Shown here: one piece after another, positions 49,101 to 55,100 of the stretch
Layout of the letters: each line of letters begins with the position of its first letter
How positions within the stretch are numbered: position 1 is the stretch's first letter
The notes under the pieces: model-generated
Database searches by the model: none
Told to the model about the DNA's origin: nothing
The model's input: only the letters and a program-made list of their open reading frames with translations
Made by a program: the position numbers and the translations under genes
Source of the DNA: Aphrophora alni
Taxonomy: Eukaryota > Arthropoda > Insecta > Hemiptera > Aphrophoridae
Direction: 5' to 3'
Length of the DNA: 64,000 nt
NCBI GenBank assembly: GCA_963513935.1
Contig: OY740768.1
Span: forward strand, 22,691,177 to 22,755,176

Positions 49101-52100
49101 TATTTGAGATGTAGAGCACTACACATATGACAGAGTGACAGAAAATATGATTTAAAAAAAAAAAAATATTACTCAGGAGACTATGTATATGTGAGAAAGT
49201 AAAAACTATGTAATTTGTGCCAAATGACGTAAAGCTTTCAGATGTTCTGATCCATTTAGTTTTGTTTGGTAGTTGGGGCATATCGTAAAAAATACAATTT
49301 TATAAAGAATAAAAACCTTAACAAATAGTACGAAAAGGAGATATGTCGTAGCTTCCAGCTGGTCAACAAATTAAAGTGTTTTACGTTGAATCACTTACCA
49401 TGTTTTTATATCATTTTACCATATGACACTTGGGTGTTTTGTTTATCCCTTATATTAGGAAAATAAATAAAAAATAATTATAAAATAAATAAATTTAAAA
49501 AATTTTAAGATTTTATAAAGATTTTATTATAGGCCTAATTGACATATTACAAAACCAAATGATTTTGGATAAGATTTAGATTATTTTTTAGTCACATTTA
49601 AATAAGTAAACCTAGGTTTCGGCAAGTTTTACATACTGACATTATCATACTTACATTTGCTTAAGTGAAATCAATGCATCAAATGTCCCTTCTCTGATCT
49701 GGCTTATGAAGTTCTGGTTTAACTTCCTGAATAAATTTAAAAACAAATTCATTCTACAGGTAATGTTGCAGAGGTAATAAACATAAAATATTGCCCATAC
49801 AAGAACGAGAGATACAAAACAGAGTTAAAATTATAAACATTTTACAAAATCATAGAATTAATCTGAATTCATGATAATATTTTTCAAATGTGTAAGAGAA
49901 TATATAGCAGATTTTAAATTTTAACCATATTAATTTCAGTATGATGATAATGTTAAAACTGTAATAAATAACATGACTTCAACAAGCTTATTTAATTTGT
50001 TATAGATTTTTAAGGGAACTGCTATTACTCTTTTAACAAATATTTTCTTCTCAGGAAAAATATCATATCACTTTCCATATGAAAATAAGGTTAAAACAAC
50101 AGACGACACTTGGAATTATAAATACAGCTTGGGTAAAGAGTACATGAAGATCTATACAGATAGTTCAGTTGATCTAAAGAGTCAAAGGGCAGAAACTGTT
50201 CCCTTTAACTGAGTCCCTTTAATTTTATATTCCATGTAATGCTACATCAACTTTTAACACTGAACTGTATATTTTTTTAGGCCATTGATATGACTCGAGT
50301 GTTTTGTTTATCCCTTATACTGGGAAAGTATAAAAAACTACAAAAAAAAACATATTTCTCCTGGGTCTGACAAAAAATCTGCAGTACAGATTCTTTCTAA
50401 TGATGCTCCTAAAAATTATGCCTATCATACTTCAAATATTCTGAATTTGATTCTGTAACTAAATGGATGAGCTATATGTTTACAATGGATCCCGTGTCAT
50501 TGAAAAATCTCAAGTAGCAAAACTGCAAACAAAATTGCAATAGAGACAACACCAGTTCTTAGCTCACCATTTAAAATTCACTTTGTAGTTGTATTTTGGT
50601 TGTGAAAAATGAAAATCACTCAAATCTGGTCTTCAAAATAACAAGATAGTAGTTACTGGGCGATATCTTTAGAATACCCAGCTAACCTTAGGATACAAAG
50701 TCAAGTGAGATGTATCACTGCAACTTCGCTAGGGTTATGACTGAACAGTCACAGGAGTTTACCTCTTATTGATTTCAACTTGTGGATGCAACAGAGTGGA
50801 ATACAAAGTTGCTAATGAGACTCTGAAGTATATTCTTTTTTACTCTCAGTTCTTTAGCCTGACAAGAAGTGTCCTGTAAGTTTAAAATAAATAAGACACA
50901 GTGAAATTATTGTGGCATATTGAAGCTCACATTTATAGGAGAAATCAGATTGTCCATATCTGGTGTGGAGGCCTATTTTGAATAGATTTAATATTTACAA
51001 CTTTTCTTCTTTAGTATATAAATTAAATGCATAGTGCAAATTTTTAATAATCCTATCTTTTAAGTCTACATTCCAGTTGCATCAGCTCCAGGCAATGTAA
51101 TTAATCAAAACATGAGTAAAGGGAAACAATTTGTGAACAAATATTTTAAAGAAGTTAAAAAAAAACTGATTATAGGTGAAAATGTTTTTGAAAAAATAAT
51201 GAAGGAATGGAAAGTAATAATTGTTGGAAATAACCATGCTAGAAAAATAGCAAATAAACTCCAAAACTGGGTTAAACTAGATTACAAAGTCGTGGGATAT
51301 ATTTATCCGGGAACATCTATATCCTACATTTCTGATAAAACACAAGACATTCTAAAAGGTCACAATTAGAATGATTTTCTGGTTTGTTTTGGAGATACAA
51401 ATGACACAATACCTATCAAATAAAAACTATCAAACAGTTATTTAGGAATCGTTGGACCAGATTCTCCCCGATTCTATTCAAACCAATACTTTAACCAATA
51501 CAATTCCAAGCCCTCCAAACACCAGGTTAAAAACATTTAGTGAACAATGCCAACTAGAGCATTCATAAACACATCATCTCCAGTGTTAACAAAAAAATTA
51601 ATGATATTAGAGTAAATTTTATAAACAATAGAGAGTTGTCATTTCATTCTGAAAGGCTGGCTGAACTGATTAATCATAAAACAAAAACAGTTAGGAAGAA
51701 AACTGCCCTGGAGAGATGGTTGGACAAGGCTAAGAACTACAAGACAATCTGACTCTGAAGGTGTGAGTGATGTACAATAACGTAGGAAGAAGACAACTTT
51801 CGTTGAAATATGGCTGATGTCTGGAAAAATCCACTCCATTCCAAATGACCTCATACCACTTACTTCTAATATTGTTATTTTTTTTAGAAACCTCCTCAGA
51901 ACTTTTAAACAATAGGTTTAATTGTGAACTTTTTATTGTGCACCAAAACACGCAATATGCCATATATAAAATTTATATTTTAAACTTGTTTAGTTCTGAA
52001 CAGAATATTAATGTTTTAGTGACAAACAAGCATGGATTTAAAGAAGAAAATATGGATTGTTTTAATTTAGAAGGTTATAAGTGGCAAATAGTTTTTGTAG

Positions 52101-55100
52101 ATCAAGAAGAAATGAAGAAGGTGTAGCTATATTTTATAACAATTTTAATATAAATAATATGTATTTCTTTAGATTCTGACTTTGAGTTAGTAATTTCTAA
52201 ATTGAAATATAAATCTTTAACTCTAGTTATTTTAGGATTATCGAGCACTTACAAAAAATCTTAATACATTTGTGAACATCTTGACGAAGCCTTTAAAGAC
52301 CTTATAACAAAAAAAATAAAAATAAATTTGTTATTTGTGGGTATTGGAATGTAGATATTTTAAAGGACTGTAATGGGGGTGAAGCTGATCCGTCCTCGTT
52401 CGTGCCCTTGGATAGCAGTCACTGACTGTGAACTGAACATCAGCATTAGCTGTCATTAATAGCCATCTTTAACAATGAGCAGCAATAACACAAGCTTATC
52501 AAATTCAACCAATCCGAAAGGATCTTTTCAGAACCAACACCAACGTGGTTCTGTTGACCAAGAAAAATTAGTTAATAATAATAATCTTAGTAATAGTGGT
52601 AATTTTGACAGAGTTATTTCTTCACGATGTAACCTCACCTATCAGGGGACTGATTCTTGCAACCCATCTCATTTCAACAGCAAAGCTAGGTCTCACCCAA
52701 ATTGTCTCAAGGTCAATGTCTGGAACATCGGACTAACAAAATAAAGAAAAATTAAATCTTGACAGCTCACTGATAATCCGGAAAAGAGGAGCTAAATATC
52801 TTAGAAGACTGGAGATGTGGTGTAGGTCTAGACAAGAGGCTGTAAACTTATGCCAAAGATTCAAGAAAGACATCTCAAAGAGCCAACATCAAATTTCTCT
52901 TGGAACAGAGTGGAGAGAGCGCCAGGAGAAAAAAAAAGAGCAGCCAATCAGCTCAAGGTGTACCCATTGACATAATTTTTTTACAATGGAATGCTAGAGG
53001 ATTGACCAGAAAGGGACATGAGTTGAAACAACAAATAACAGAATCCCACGTTAAAATTGCCTGCATACAGGAATCCTGGCTACATGAAGATGAAACAAAA
53101 CATCCGAAGTTCAAGGGCTACTCAGGGGAGAAGATCAAATACACTGATCAACCGAATAGCATATAACATGGCCAGTGCAATCTCTAAGGTGTGCCTGCTA
53201 GCAAGAAGAAGTAGCTGGCAAAAGTTTGTAGGTTCTATAAAGAAAAACACACCCTCGGCAACTGTCTGGAAGAACTTCAGAGCAACAGAGGGAAAGACCT
53301 ATTCAAAAATTTCATACATCAAGAACAGCACCTGGCATCCTCACACAAAACGAACTAGCTATTGCAGAATCCTTCACTGAGCATTACTGTTCAAAATCCA
53401 GCAAAAGAGTCTCACATCCAATGTCACTAACCAGAGAAGCGCAATATCTTTCAATCAATCTTCTCCACTTTTTTTGCCATCAGCATGAATGTGAAGTACC
53501 AATTCAGCAAAATGAAGTTTACATCGCGGTCTCTCAGCTCCAGAGCACAACTCCAGGTGCGGATCTAAAACATAATGAAATGCTGAAGCATCTACCGCTG
53601 CTTCTCCTGGATGAAATCACCGCCTTTTTTAAAGAAATCTGGCACACGGGTAATTAGACATACAAGGTAATGAGGAGGCCGACAAAATAGCAAGAACTGC
53701 TCTTCAGCAACATCCAAAGCCACTACATGCACCGGTTCTAACTACTAGCATTCAGGAAGCGAAACGTTATCCCAAACTGAAATGGATCGACATGTGGAAG
53801 AATGATACAACCGGCAGAGGGCTGTTCAAACTGCTGAAATGGAAAAACGATTTGGAGATATACAGGAACCACAATAGGCAGACCCAAACTTTCATCTCCC
53901 GATCCAGAACTGGACACATCATCACCGAGGAATACCTGTACCTTTTCGGTATGATAGACTCACCTCTGTGCACTAGATGTGGACAGAGGAGCGAGAGTCT
54001 GGAGCATGTGATCCTTGAGTGTACCCATGGTGATGGAGCAGTCAGAGAGGAAATGCTGAGACATCTTCAGGTTGGCAACGCCACACGGGATCTTATGTCA
54101 TCCATACTCACTTCCACGAAACTTGTACAACATACTGCCTATCTGTATAAAAGACATTGTGCAATCGGCGCCAAGGCTGGACACACGTTGTAAGAAGTAA
54201 GAAGTAAGTAAAGGTCTATAATAATGTAAATATATTAAGAAATGTGCTAGCCACATACGGACTAAAGTGGTTAGTGAGCTCACCCCACTAGTGTAACTGG
54301 ATCCCCACAATAGACAATGTTATTCCAAATATTCCTTCAATCTCAGACCACTATGCTCAGGAGAGATTTGTTATGTATTTTGATCCGACACATATTTCTC
54401 AAATTAAAAAAAAGTCAGGAATCCACACCCTGTTAAAAAATTTTAAATATTTTTTACATAATAAAAATTGGAATATGTTGAATAATATTAACAAAACAAA
54501 GGATAATTTTTTTTTTTTATGATTCATTGTTTGTTCCTTTTAAATATAGCTTGTCTAATGAAATCAATAATGAAATACATAATAAGATTAATAATCAATG
54601 GATAACAAAGGGAATTTTACTTTCCTGGCAAATATGAAATCTGTATTATAAAATTAACAAGACTATAAACGATAAATTATTTAATGATGTTTACCAAAAA
54701 TATAGAAAATTTTATAGAGTTTATCAATGCTGGTAAATCGTATGAAATCAATATATATATATATATCTTTATCTTCAAATAATGTTGGCAAAACATCTTG
54801 GGACCATTAAAAATAGGTTGAAAAATAATAACAAAAAGTCAATAAACTGCCAACAGAATTAGAAATAGAGTGTCCACCTGGCTCATAAAGCAATTTTCAG
54901 AAGAACTTGTAGAGCCCCTTTATATTTTAATAAAGTCATCTTTTTCAGAAGGTATTTTCCCAAATTATAAAGGACGAAAGTTATCCTCTTATTTAAAAAG
55001 TGTTCCAACTTAATATTAATAATTATAGGCCAATTTTCTTACTACCAGTGTCAGTAAAATATTTGAGAAGCTTTTCCTTATTAAGCTGATGGACTTCTGG

